Below are positions 19,617 to 28,537 of a stretch of 64,000 nucleotides of DNA, one piece after another. Location of the stretch: contig JAWHQP010000005.1 of assembly GCA_032586195.1 (NCBI GenBank), forward strand, positions 1 to 64,000, written 5' to 3'. The position numbers and the translations under genes were made by a program. Origin of the DNA: JAWHQP01 sp032586195. GTDB lineage: Bacteria > Pseudomonadota > Gammaproteobacteria > Enterobacterales > Pasteurellaceae. The notes beneath the pieces were generated by a model. That model was not told the DNA's origin and did no database searches. It worked only from the letters and a program-made list of their open reading frames with translations. Positions within the stretch are counted from its first letter, which is position 1. Each line of letters begins with the position of its first letter.

Positions 19617-20135
19617 CTAAGCTTCAAGTGGATTACGCCAGTCATCAGAACCAGATGTACCTGCCGATGTGTGTTCCCAGTTAATTTTACGATAGGCTAA
19701 AGATAATTCTAATAATTGGGTAAATTCACGTTGTGTCGGATCCTGTGCATGAGGCATTTTTAAGTCAATGCTTACAATAGTCGCATCTTCTAATGAAGTG
19801 GTAAAGAAATGCTCCTGTTTACCTTCAACAGAAGTACGATACCATTTTAATTCAACTTTAGGTAACATTTCGCCTGAAGCCAACGCATTATAAAGCATTG
19901 GAACTGCTTTATTTAAAGCAACAGTTAATTTTAATGGTTTATGTGCACGCTGACCGGAAGGTTGACCGGACTGAGGATCTGTCGGTACTTCAATAACGTG
20001 TTTAACTTCCTGAACAAGCATTTCATTTTCATGACCCTGAACAAAAATGTTACCCACTGACTCGGCAGTGAATGCACCAGATGTAATTTCGCCTTGGGTT
20101 TTACCAGTAATTGATACATAGCATGGGGTTGGCAT
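19617..20135 (-). CDS. hcp: T6SS inner-tube protein Hcp (TssD)
   Basis: 172 residues of the Hcp1 family: MPTPCYVSITGKTQGEITSG at the N-terminus, HKPLKLTVALNKAVPMLYNA in the middle and LSLAYRKINWEHTSAG at the C-terminus. Hexameric Hcp rings stack into the tube that is ejected with VgrG at its tip. It is separated from the rest of the cluster by an IS1595-type remnant on its 3' side, and is preceded by a lipoprotein gene. A 216-bp upstream space is available for its own promoter, as expected for a highly expressed gene. The stop codon lies in a short palindrome (TGAAGCT-AA-GCTTCA). Confidence 0.97.
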   Translation of the reverse strand: MPTPCYVSITGKTQGEITSGAFTAESVGNIFVQGHENEMLVQEVKHVIEVPTDPQSGQPSGQRAHKPLKLTVALNKAVPMLYNALASGEMLPKVELKWYRTSVEGKQEHFFTTSLEDATIVSIDLKMPHAQDPTQREFTQLLELSLAYRKINWEHTSAGTSGSDDWRNPLEA

Positions 20136-20351
20136 AGTTTTCTCCTATTAATTAATACTTAGAATTCAATATGAATACCTGAAATATGGTCTTTCGTATG
20201 CCAGTCGAATAGTATATTTTTTTACTCTACGATTAAAACATCAAAAGACGCACATTAAGTATCAAGGAATTTAAGTTAACTTACAAGAGAGATCATAAAA
20301 AAACATATAAGAAAATTGTAAATTTTATTTACAATATACATCCATCTGACT

Positions 20352-21098
20352 CTATGGTTCTCTCTGTTGAAACTCAATCTGCAACGGTGAAATTGTCTTC
20401 CAATTACTTAACGTGAACTCATCGCCAGATACAAGAATTTCTTTTGCTATTTTTTTGCCAAACATCCCCTTTTCAATAATGCTTGGTTCATAAAAAACAT
20501 TGATGCGATATTCTTTAAAATTGTTGTTATCCGATTGATATTCATTAATAATATCTTTTCGATTGCTTATTTCGACAACTTTTCCTTGAATTCCATTATT
20601 TTTCGTTTTTCTCTTATTTCTAAAAATGTAGTCAATGGAACTTCCTTCGCTATTTTCTCGCTTAATGGCTAATTTTCCGGTTCGATCCTGTTTAACCATC
20701 TTTTCGAGGATACTTAAGAGTTGTTTTGCTTTACCATTTTTAGTATAGATTTCTTTGACTTTAGATGCTTTTTCTTTAACAGATTTATAGTCATTTGTTT
20801 GTTGAACACTTAATATTACATCAGTAAATGAAAAATAGACACTACGTTCCTTCACCCACATTCGTGCACTAATTGGTTGCCCAATTTCAGTGAAAGCCGG
20901 AGCAAGTTCAAAAAATAACTGAACATCTTTCGCTTTTACCTTAGGAAATTCATAGTCCAATGAGTCAGTTAGTACATATAGATTACCGTTTGAAGCAGTA
21001 ACTACTGCCCTAATCTTTTCATATCCTGAATTACTTGATCCGCAAGCTATTAAAAATAAAATTGAAGTCCAGGTAAATAATTTAGATAGTATGTTCAT
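20352..21098 (-). CDS. Predicted lipoprotein of unknown function next to hcp
   Basis: From the ATG at 21098 the protein is 248 residues with a signal peptide ending in lipobox LIAC (mature Cys at about residue 19 from this start). An upstream in-frame ATG at 21167 would add 23 polar residues before the signal and is less likely. The mature part is polar and Lys-rich with alternating strands (AVVTASNGNLYVLTDSLDYE, later EILVSGDEFTLSNWKTISPL). I do not recognise the family. It lies between hcp and an IS remnant, on the T6SS strand. It could be a T6SS accessory or immunity-type periplasmic lipoprotein, but nothing in the sequence proves a role. Confidence 0.75.
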   Translation of the reverse strand: MNILSKLFTWTSILFLIACGSSNSGYEKIRAVVTASNGNLYVLTDSLDYEFPKVKAKDVQLFFELAPAFTEIGQPISARMWVKERSVYFSFTDVILSVQQTNDYKSVKEKASKVKEIYTKNGKAKQLLSILEKMVKQDRTGKLAIKRENSEGSSIDYIFRNKRKTKNNGIQGKVVEISNRKDIINEYQSDNNNFKEYRINVFYEPSIIEKGMFGKKIAKEILVSGDEFTLSNWKTISPLQIEFQQREP

Positions 21099-21254
21099 TG
21101 GATCTCGTCTTAGGTTTCTTGGTTTTATTATTCTTGTGGTGTTAATTTTAAGATCATTTGATAGCATAAGATACCAAATTACCCGGTTTTTATCAATTTA
21201 ATTCAAATTAAAAACAAAATACCATTTTAAATCAATAGGTTGAATTTATTTTAA

Positions 21255-21469
21255 GGGGCCGTTCCAGATAACTAAAAGAATCTAGGATAGGCTTATAAGA
21301 AAAATTGACTAAGTCAGTATAAACAAAGTCATTTTATACTGAAAAGTCATTTTCATCTTTTTTAAAGGAATGTGAATGGCGAGTTAATTGTAGTAACCCA
21401 TCATCTTAAATTAAACAATTGAAACAATGAGTTAGAAAAGAAATGGACTGGTTATCTAGAACCAGTCCC
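21255..21469 (+). mobile_element. Second IS1595-family (IS1016-like) remnant, miniature form with both ends
   Basis: The left end reads GGGGCCGTTCCAGATAACTA, and the right end, read inward, is GGGACTGGTTCTAGATAACC. Between them only about 215 bp remain. The plus strand keeps LSQYKQSHFI of the transposase N-terminus (about 21312-21342). It then jumps to FSSFLKECEWRVNCSNP and KQLKQ-type residues of the C-terminus (about 21350-21445), with stops and frame changes. It is oriented opposite to the remnant at 19262-19597. Non-autonomous and decayed; it separates the T6SS island from fabB. Confidence 0.8.
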
Positions 21470-21545
21470 TAATAATGTTCGGCATCTTAAACAAAACCTT
21501 GTAAGATGCAGATCAGCATAAACCTTTAGTTACGGTTGTTTTTAA

Positions 21546-22766
21546 TTAACCTTGATATTTTCTAAATACCAATGTCGCATTAGTACCGCCAAAACCGAAA
21601 CTGTTTGACATGACAGTGGCTAAGCCCGCATTTTCCACCAATTTGGTTTGAATATTGCAGCCCTCGGCCGCTTCATCCAAAGTTTCAATATTGATACTTG
21701 GCGCGATAAAATCATTGTGTAACATTAATAACGTGTAAATCACTTCGTGAGCACCCGCAGCGCCTAACGAATGACCCGTCATTGATTTGGTAGAAGAAAT
21801 AGGTGGGATTTTATCGCCAAATACTGCTTTAATCGCCCCCAGTTCTTTCACATCACCCACCGGTGTTGAAGTACCATGTACATTGATGTAGTCAATTGGA
21901 CTATCCACATCGGCCATAGCCATTCTCATACAACGTTCCGCACCTTCACCGCTTGGTGCCACCATGTCATAACCATCCGAGGTTGCACCGTAGCCTATGA
22001 TTTCAGCATAGATTTTCGCACCGCGAGCAAGAGCGTGTTCCAATTCTTCCACAACCACAACGGCACCACCGCCGGCGATAACGAAACCGTCACGGTTTGC
22101 ATCATAAGCACGGGAAGCTTTAGTCGGTGTTTCATTGTATTTGGTTGAAAGCGCACCCATTGCATCAAACTCGGTTGCGCATTCCCATGACAATTCTTCC
22201 GCGCCGCCGGCAAATACGATATCCTGTTTCCCTAATTGAATTAACTCCCAAGCGTGACCTATACAATGGGCAGAAGTGGCGCAGGCGGAACTCATACTGT
22301 AGTTCACTCCACGAATTTTATAAGGCGTTGCCAGACAGGCGGAGGCACTTGAGGCCATAGTTTTAGTAACTGCGTAAGGACCAATCGCTTTTACACCGCG
22401 AGGGCCGCGAACCGCATCACAAGCCACTAACTGGCTGTGAGCAGAACCGGTACCCGCGCCGATAACCAAACCGGTGCGATCATTAGATACTTGATCTTCG
22501 GCTAAACCCGCATCTTCAATCGCTTCACGCATGGAAAGATACGCATAAGCCGCGGCATCGCCCATGAAGCGATAAATTTTACGGTCAATATGTTCCGCTG
22601 GGTTTAATTTGATTGTACCGCCGATATGGCTACGCATACCGATTTCGATAAAACTCGGTACGGTTTCGATACCGGATTTCCCCGCTTTTAAAGAAGCCAG
22701 CACTTCTTCTTTATTATTTCCAATACTTGAAATTACACCAAAACCTGTAATTACCGCTCTTTTCAT
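21546..22766 (-). CDS. fabB: 3-oxoacyl-[acyl-carrier-protein] synthase I (FabB)
   Basis: 406 residues of the condensing-enzyme family. The catalytic Cys is at about 162 in SMSSACATSAHC, with His in VHGTSTPVGD (about 297) and GHSLGAAGAHE (about 332), and the C-terminal NSFGFGGTNATL loop. FabB elongates acyl-ACP and is required for unsaturated fatty-acid synthesis. SMSSACATSAHC-type residues and length match FabB rather than FabF. It is divergent from mnmC, the arrangement also seen in E. coli. The palindrome TTAGCTGAACGCTAA at 22841-22855 sits in the shared upstream region and could be an operator. Confidence 0.96.
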   Translation of the reverse strand: MKRAVITGFGVISSIGNNKEEVLASLKAGKSGIETVPSFIEIGMRSHIGGTIKLNPAEHIDRKIYRFMGDAAAYAYLSMREAIEDAGLAEDQVSNDRTGLVIGAGTGSAHSQLVACDAVRGPRGVKAIGPYAVTKTMASSASACLATPYKIRGVNYSMSSACATSAHCIGHAWELIQLGKQDIVFAGGAEELSWECATEFDAMGALSTKYNETPTKASRAYDANRDGFVIAGGGAVVVVEELEHALARGAKIYAEIIGYGATSDGYDMVAPSGEGAERCMRMAMADVDSPIDYINVHGTSTPVGDVKELGAIKAVFGDKIPPISSTKSMTGHSLGAAGAHEVIYTLLMLHNDFIAPSINIETLDEAAEGCNIQTKLVENAGLATVMSNSFGFGGTNATLVFRKYQG

Positions 22767-23011
22767 ACGCTTTTTTATTCCTTTGTTAGTGGGAGAAGCC
22801 GAAACAAATCAGGATGAATCCTCGTTTCGACTTACAATTGTTAGCTGAACGCTAATTTACTATGAAAATAAAATATTGCAAGCATTAATTGCGATTATTG
22901 ACCAGTAAATTCAATAAACTAGCCATCTTCCGACATTGACTACCCTAACATCCGCATTAGTACTATAATAACATTAATAACCGTCATTCAAGCAAAATAG
23001 AGTTCACCTGT

Positions 23012-25039
23012 ATGCTAAAAATTACTCCCGCGGCAGTTTATTTTAATCGGGAAAATACGCCGGTCTCCGAACAATTCGACGACGTTTATTTTTCCAATCA
23101 GGATGGTCTTGCCGAAAGCCGTTACGTTTTTCAGCAAGGCAATCAGCTGTGGCAACGCTGGCAAAATTTCGATGCGCCACATTTCACCATCGCAGAAACA
23201 GGCTTCGGCACAGGGTTAAACTTCTTGGCGGTAACAGATTTATTCCGCCAGTTTCGCACCGCTTTTCCGCATTCTCCGCTAAAACGTCTGTTTTTTATTT
23301 CCTTTGAAAAATATCCGCTGCCCCCGGAGGCATTAATTACCGCACATCGGCATTATCCTGAATTTGCCGACTTGAGCTCGCAGTTACGGCAGCACTGGCT
23401 TACCCCTATTGCGGGCTGTTATCGCTTTCATTTTGCCGAAACCAGCCTGGATCTATGGTTTGGTGATGTACTGGATAATTTGCCGCAACTGGGCGATTAT
23501 ATGCTGAATCAAATCGATGCGTGGTTTTTAGACGGATTCGCCCCGAGCAAAAACCCTGATATGTGGAATGAAACCCTTTATTCTTATCTATACGGTTACA
23601 CCAAACCGTCGGGAACCTTTGCCACTTTTACCGCGGCAAGCGCGGTGCGTAAAGGATTAGAATCCGCAGGTTTTAGTGTGACCAAACGCAAAGGCTACGG
23701 TAACAAACGGGAATGTCTGTGCGGCACCAAACCTGACGCGGCCGGCAGCATGGCTAATCCTAAAACGCCATGGTATTTGCCACAGCCCGCGCAATTTGAA
23801 CGACAAGCCGACGTGGCCATTATCGGCGGCGGCATTGCTTCACTTTTTACCGCACTGGCATTATTGCAACGGGGAGCAAACGTTACACTTTACTGTGCCG
23901 ACGAACAGCCCGCCCTTAACGCTTCGGGCAATAAGCAAGGGGCGTTTTATCCGCAGCTGAGCGATGATGATGTGCGGAATATTCGTTTTTATATTCACGC
24001 TTTCGCTTACGAGCGGCAAATGCTGCATTGGGCTATTCAACAAAGCATTGAATTTGAACATGAATTCTGTGGTGTCGCGCTCTGCGGTTATGATGAAAGA
24101 AGTCGCAACAAACTCAATAAAATCGCGCAATACGATTGGGATAAAAGCTTATATCAACCGCTCAATCAAACGGAACTCAGCCAAAAGGCGGGCTTGCCTC
24201 TGCCGTGCGGCGGCGGATTTATTCCACAGGGAGGATGGCTGGCGCCGCGGCAATTTGTACAAAATGCTTTTGCGTTTGCTCAGACACTAGGCTTAGTCAT
24301 CAAAACTCGGCAAAATATCACCGCACTTTTTCCGCGGGGAGGCGGCTGGATCCTGCAAAACGAACGGAACCAGCAATTTGCTCATCAAATTGTAGTGCTG
24401 GCCAACGGTCATAAATTACATCGGTTTGAACAAACCAAACATCTGCCGCTGTATCCTGTACGCGGACAGGTGAGCCAGATTGCCACCACGGAACAATTAT
24501 TAAAATTGAAAACGGTACTTTGTTATGACGGCTATCTCACGCCCGTTGATGCGGCCAAAACCAGCCATTGTATCGGTGCCAGCCATGTGCGCGACTGCGA
24601 AGATCGTCGGTTCAGTCCGATCGAACAGGCGGAAAATCAAGCTAAAATTCAACAGAATCTGGCGGCCGCGGATTGGGTCAAACAGGTTGATACCAGCGAC
24701 AACAAGGCCCGCGTCGGCGTACGCTGTGCCGTGCGCGATCGAATTCCAATGCTCGGCAATGTACCGGATTTTGCCCGACAAACGGAACAATATCAGAATA
24801 TATTCAACCTTCGCCGCCGCAAACAGTTCATTCCGCCCGCCGCCGTAGAGAAGAATCTTTATCTCATCGCCGCTCTCGGCTCCCGCGGTCTCACCTCCGC
24901 CCCGCTGCTCGGTGAAACCCTTGCTTCCTTAATCTACCATGAACCGTTGCCGCTCAGCGAAGATATTATCCACTGTCTCAGCGCCAATCGCAGCTGGATG
25001 CGGAAACTGCTCAAAGGCACGCCTGTCGGCTCATATTGA
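23012..25039 (+). CDS. mnmC: Bifunctional tRNA 5-methylaminomethyl-2-thiouridine biosynthesis protein MnmC
   Basis: 675 residues. The N-terminal methyltransferase domain (1-240) has the SAM loop AETGFGTGLNFLAV and DAWFLDGFAPSKNPDMW. The C-terminal FAD-dependent oxidoreductase begins with VAIIGGGIASLFTALALL (about 267-285) and contains LPLYPVRGQVSQIA and the closing GSRGLTSAPLLGE. It converts cmnm5(s2)U34 to nm5 and then mnm5(s2)U34 in tRNA. Both domains are intact. Uptake-signal core ACCGCACTTTTT occurs inside the gene near 24320. No clear Shine-Dalgarno precedes the ATG, but no better start exists. Confidence 0.97.
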   Translation: MLKITPAAVYFNRENTPVSEQFDDVYFSNQDGLAESRYVFQQGNQLWQRWQNFDAPHFTIAETGFGTGLNFLAVTDLFRQFRTAFPHSPLKRLFFISFEKYPLPPEALITAHRHYPEFADLSSQLRQHWLTPIAGCYRFHFAETSLDLWFGDVLDNLPQLGDYMLNQIDAWFLDGFAPSKNPDMWNETLYSYLYGYTKPSGTFATFTAASAVRKGLESAGFSVTKRKGYGNKRECLCGTKPDAAGSMANPKTPWYLPQPAQFERQADVAIIGGGIASLFTALALLQRGANVTLYCADEQPALNASGNKQGAFYPQLSDDDVRNIRFYIHAFAYERQMLHWAIQQSIEFEHEFCGVALCGYDERSRNKLNKIAQYDWDKSLYQPLNQTELSQKAGLPLPCGGGFIPQGGWLAPRQFVQNAFAFAQTLGLVIKTRQNITALFPRGGGWILQNERNQQFAHQIVVLANGHKLHRFEQTKHLPLYPVRGQVSQIATTEQLLKLKTVLCYDGYLTPVDAAKTSHCIGASHVRDCEDRRFSPIEQAENQAKIQQNLAAADWVKQVDTSDNKARVGVRCAVRDRIPMLGNVPDFARQTEQYQNIFNLRRRKQFIPPAAVEKNLYLIAALGSRGLTSAPLLGETLASLIYHEPLPLSEDIIHCLSANRSWMRKLLKGTPVGSY

Positions 25040-25080
25040 AAAATGGCGCCATAGGTTAACGCAAAATGACTTGCCGAATA

Positions 25081-25138
25081 AAAAGTGCGGTGCTGATTTT
25101 CTGAGTTTCAAAAACTCGCAAAATCAGCACCGCACTTT
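25081..25138. terminator. Inverted DNA-uptake-signal pair acting as bidirectional terminator
   Basis: AAAAGTGCGGTGCTGATTTT is followed about 12 bases later by its complement (AAAATCAGCACCGCACTTT), giving a long stem between the convergent genes mnmC and obgE. Paired USS hairpins as terminators are a known feature of Pasteurellaceae genomes. Confidence 0.88.
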
Positions 25139-25150
25139 GAGGTTTCTGGG

Positions 25151-26320
25151 TTAAGGCTTATAGATAAACTCCACGCCCTCTTCATCTTCTTCCGACCAAT
25201 CCTCATCCCAGTCGTCATCTTCATCAGCCTGATGAGCGGCGAGTTGTTGCTGATGATAGTCGTCCCATTTGAATTTCACCTCTTCGGCGGCCTGTTCTTC
25301 TTCCGCCTCACGCGGATTAGCCTCGATAAAGTCCATAATGTCACGCACCAGCGACGGCACGTTTTTGCCGGTGACGGCAGAAACCATGTAATAATCCTGC
25401 TGCCAGCCCAAGCGTTCCGTGATGTCTCGGGCTCTCCCTTCGGCTTCTTCATCGCTCATGGTGTCAATCTTGTTGAACACCAGCCAACGCGGTTTATCCG
25501 CCAGTTTTTCACTATATTGAAACAATTCGCTTTCGATAACGGCAATATTATCGGCCGGATCACTTTCGTCGATCGGGGCAATATCCACAAGATGAATCAA
25601 TACACGACAGCGTTCCAGATGTTTTAAGAAACGAATACCTAACCCCGCTCCTTCCGACGCGCCCTCAATTAGACCGGGAATATCCGCCACCACAAAGCTG
25701 CGGTTGTTATCCACTCGGGCTACACCAAGGCTTGGTACCAGCGTGGTGAACGGATAATCCGCCACTTTCGGTTTAGCGGCGGAAATCGCGCGGATGAAAG
25801 TGGATTTGCCCGCATTCGGCAAGCCGAGCATACCGACATCCGCCAACAGCATAAGCTCGAGCTGTAAATCACGCTTTTCGCCCGGCGTTCCCATTGTTTT
25901 TTGCCGTGGAGCACGATTCACCGAAGATTTAAAGCGGGTATTGCCTAAACCGTGATAACCGCCTTTGGCTACCAACAGTTTAACGCCGTGCTTGGTCAGA
26001 TCGCCGATAATTTCCTTGGTGTCGTTATCAATCGCCCGCGTTCCCACCGGCACACGCAGCGTAATATCCTTACCGCGATGCCCCGTACAGTTCGCACTGC
26101 GCCCGTTTTCGCCGCGTTCCGCCGCAAAGCGTTTTTCAAACCGGTAATCGATTAAGGTATTGAGATTTTCATCGGCAATTAAATAAACGTCACCGCCGTC
26201 ACCGCCGTCACCGCCGTCAGGACCGCCTTTAGGAATATATTTTTCACGACGAAAACTCACGCAGCCGTTGCCGCCGTCACCTGCCTCGATACGAATCAGG
26301 GCTTCATCAATAAATTTCAT
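25151..26320 (-). CDS. obgE: Obg-family GTPase ObgE/CgtA
   Basis: 389 residues. The N-terminal glycine-rich Obg fold (1-158, with GGDGGDGGDVYL and GENGRSANCTGHRGKD) is followed by a GTPase domain with P-loop GLPNAGKST at about 166-174, DIPGLIEGA (G3) at about 212 and FNKID (G4). The C-terminus ends in a highly acidic tail (DEDDDWDEDWSEEDEE). It associates with the 50S subunit and acts in ribosome assembly and the stress response. It is last in the rplU-rpmA-EamA-EamA-obgE array, 9 bp after the proximal EamA gene. Confidence 0.97.
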   Translation of the reverse strand: MKFIDEALIRIEAGDGGNGCVSFRREKYIPKGGPDGGDGGDGGDVYLIADENLNTLIDYRFEKRFAAERGENGRSANCTGHRGKDITLRVPVGTRAIDNDTKEIIGDLTKHGVKLLVAKGGYHGLGNTRFKSSVNRAPRQKTMGTPGEKRDLQLELMLLADVGMLGLPNAGKSTFIRAISAAKPKVADYPFTTLVPSLGVARVDNNRSFVVADIPGLIEGASEGAGLGIRFLKHLERCRVLIHLVDIAPIDESDPADNIAVIESELFQYSEKLADKPRWLVFNKIDTMSDEEAEGRARDITERLGWQQDYYMVSAVTGKNVPSLVRDIMDFIEANPREAEEEQAAEEVKFKWDDYHQQQLAAHQADEDDDWDEDWSEEDEEGVEFIYKP

Positions 26321-26329
26321 TTTGTTTTT

Positions 26330-27250
26330 TTACCTTTTATGTGTAAACAATTTATATCCAATGGCGGATACAATTGCCCCCAATACTACAACAAACGCCC
26401 CAATATAACTAACGGAATTTAAATGAGGCACATCAAAATGCTCGGGATTTACCCAATGCATAACATGTGAAAAAAGAATGGTGAATAACGGCACTAATGT
26501 AATAACCACGCTGACTTTGGAAACGTCCCAACGATTCAACGCCTCGGCGTAAGCTCCGTAGCCGATCATAGTATTCAAACAACAATAAATAAAACATACC
26601 AAGGCGAAGCCGCTTAATCCTTTCATCTGAGAAAACTCCGCAAACGGTGTAAACACGAATACGCACCCTACATACATAATCAATAAAATCTGCTGCGCAT
26701 TGAACTGACGCGACATGAGCTTCTGGGCAATACCGTAAGCCACCCATACGACAGCGGCGGAAATACTGATAAAAATACCAAATGAATAATCGTTCACCCC
26801 AAATAAAATATCGAATTTGTCATTAAAGAACAGACACAAACCGAGAATTAAAATGACTAAGCCGATTTTCTGATGCAGCCCCAATTTTTCTTTAAACACG
26901 AATACGCCGCAAATGAGCATGAGGAAAGAAGATAAATGGATAAAAATTTGCGTTACCGACGGTTCGATATAATTTAATGAGGTGTTAAATAAGAAAAAAT
27001 TACCCGCCAAACCAAGCACGCCAATCACCGCTAACTGACAATAACGCACGGAAAACTGCGACCGGCTCGGCAGTGATTTAGTAAGTTTCAGCAATAGGAA
27101 AATGGAGACGGAAGCCACCAAAAAGCGATACCATACAATAGTCTTGGCATCCATTACCGAAAGCACGTTTTTGAGCGCGACAGGTAAAGATCCCCACGCC
27201 ATTGCCGTGATCAAAGCAAACAAAAATCCGAGGACGGGCTGTTGTTTCAT
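26330..27250 (-). CDS. EamA-family (DMT) inner-membrane transporter, copy 1
   Basis: 306 residues with ten predicted membrane helices in two EamA repeats (GFLFALITAMAWGSLPVALK opens repeat 1 and YSFGIFISISAAVVWVAYGI repeat 2). Drug/metabolite transporter superfamily; the substrate is unknown. It is clearly paralogous to the next gene upstream, sharing the motifs MDAxTxVWYRF, ALxxWxVSKxSVVxT and the C-terminal GAxxxAIGYKxxxxKR. Position just before obgE corresponds to yhbE of E. coli. It starts 9 bp after copy 2 ends. Confidence 0.9.
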   Translation of the reverse strand: MKQQPVLGFLFALITAMAWGSLPVALKNVLSVMDAKTIVWYRFLVASVSIFLLLKLTKSLPSRSQFSVRYCQLAVIGVLGLAGNFFLFNTSLNYIEPSVTQIFIHLSSFLMLICGVFVFKEKLGLHQKIGLVILILGLCLFFNDKFDILFGVNDYSFGIFISISAAVVWVAYGIAQKLMSRQFNAQQILLIMYVGCVFVFTPFAEFSQMKGLSGFALVCFIYCCLNTMIGYGAYAEALNRWDVSKVSVVITLVPLFTILFSHVMHWVNPEHFDVPHLNSVSYIGAFVVVLGAIVSAIGYKLFTHKR

Positions 27251-27259
27251 GATTTGTCC

Positions 27260-28183
27260 TTATCTTTTAATAAATTTATAGCCGATAGCGGCGAATAATG
27301 CCCCTGCAACCACAAAGAACGCGCCTAAATAGCTGATCCAATTCAATGGCTGTACAGCAAAATAATCCGGCAAAAAGTAACTTAACAGCACGGAAAACAG
27401 CATAGTGAATACGGGAATTTGCGTCATGACCACACTGGATTTAGAAACTTCCCAATACTTCAGGGATTCTCCATAACAACCATAAGCAATCACGGTATTA
27501 GCACAACAAAAGATTAAACAACCGAGCTGAAACCCGTTAAGCCGGGTGATTTGCCCCGGCGCGGAAACTAACCAACACAGCACCGCACTTCCCGTACAGA
27601 TAAAAAGCAAAATTTCCTGGGTCTGAAAACGTCTGCCCAACATTTTTTGTGCGATACCATAAAACACCCATGTACTAGTGGCAATGATCATCAACACAAC
27701 GCCAACGAAATAGGTGTTGAGCTGCAAAAAATCCTCAACCCGATCATTGAAAAACAGAACCAATCCGCCTAACAATGAAACCAAGCCTATTTTCTGATGC
27801 CGACCGAATTTATCCTTAAACAGCAGCACGCCCACCGACATCATTACAAAAGAACCTATCGGGCTCAAAATCTGGCTGGCCGTCGCCGGAATATACTGCA
27901 AGGATAAATTATACAGAAAGAAATTGAGGGTCAGCCCCATAATTCCCAGTAGAACAAACAGCCAATCACGCCTATGAAGGTGTTTCAGAGCGGGCAGTTT
28001 TCTCTTAATGGCAAGGAAAATAAACAGGCTGACCGCCGTCACTATAAAACGATACCAAACGGTAGTTTCCGCATCCATCGCCTGCAATACCTGATGCAAC
28101 GCAATAGGCAGCAATCCCCACAACAAAGTGGCGGTTAACGCATAAGCGAAACCGACAAAAGGACGCTGAATTTCTTGAGCCAT
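27260..28183 (-). CDS. EamA-family (DMT) inner-membrane transporter, copy 2
   Basis: 307 residues, ten predicted membrane helices in two EamA repeats (GFAYALTATLLWGLLPIALH; YFVGVVLMIIATSTWVFYGI). It is paralogous to the downstream gene over its whole length, so the pair arose by tandem duplication. The substrate is unknown; YhbE-like by position. It follows the terminator after rpmA, so the two EamA genes and obgE probably have a promoter of their own or depend on read-through. Confidence 0.9.
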   Translation of the reverse strand: MAQEIQRPFVGFAYALTATLLWGLLPIALHQVLQAMDAETTVWYRFIVTAVSLFIFLAIKRKLPALKHLHRRDWLFVLLGIMGLTLNFFLYNLSLQYIPATASQILSPIGSFVMMSVGVLLFKDKFGRHQKIGLVSLLGGLVLFFNDRVEDFLQLNTYFVGVVLMIIATSTWVFYGIAQKMLGRRFQTQEILLFICTGSAVLCWLVSAPGQITRLNGFQLGCLIFCCANTVIAYGCYGESLKYWEVSKSSVVMTQIPVFTMLFSVLLSYFLPDYFAVQPLNWISYLGAFFVVAGALFAAIGYKFIKR

Positions 28184-28207
28184 AAGGGTTCTCTGGAATA
28201 GATAATG

Positions 28208-28245
28208 TAAAAAACCCGCATTAAATAATATAATGCGGGTTTTTC
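28208..28245 (-). terminator. Rho-independent terminator after rpmA
   Basis: On the minus strand AACCCGCATTA and TAATGCGGGTT form a perfect stem with an AT-rich loop, followed by a T run. It lies 15 bp past the rpmA stop codon. The plus-strand reading also ends in Ts. Confidence 0.9.
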
Positions 28246-28259
28246 AATTCAACTTGAAA

Positions 28260-28517
28260 TTATTCAGTCACGATACTTACGTATTTACGGGCTTTTTCGC
28301 CTTTGACCTCAAATTTCACTTTACCGTCTGCCGTTGCGAACAAAGTATGGTCACGACCCATGCCTACGTTGCTACCGGCGTGGAATTTAGTACCACGTTG
28401 ACGAACGATAATGCTGCCCGCTAATACGGATTCACCGCCGAAACGTTTTACACCAAGGCGTTTAGCTTCAGAATCACGACCGTTACGAGTTGAACCACCA
28501 GCTTTTTTAGTTGCCAT
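28260..28517 (-). CDS. rpmA: 50S ribosomal protein L27
   Basis: 85 residues: MATKKAGGSTRNGRDSEAKR, then GVKRFGGESVLAGSIIVRQR, the canonical L27 sequence. The flexible N-terminus reaches toward the peptidyl-transferase centre. It lies 20 bp downstream of rplU in the conserved L21-L27 operon. No N-terminal extension needing processing is present. Confidence 0.98.
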   Translation of the reverse strand: MATKKAGGSTRNGRDSEAKRLGVKRFGGESVLAGSIIVRQRGTKFHAGSNVGMGRDHTLFATADGKVKFEVKGEKARKYVSIVTE

Positions 28518-28537
28518 CTTCTATAACTCCTCTGAAA

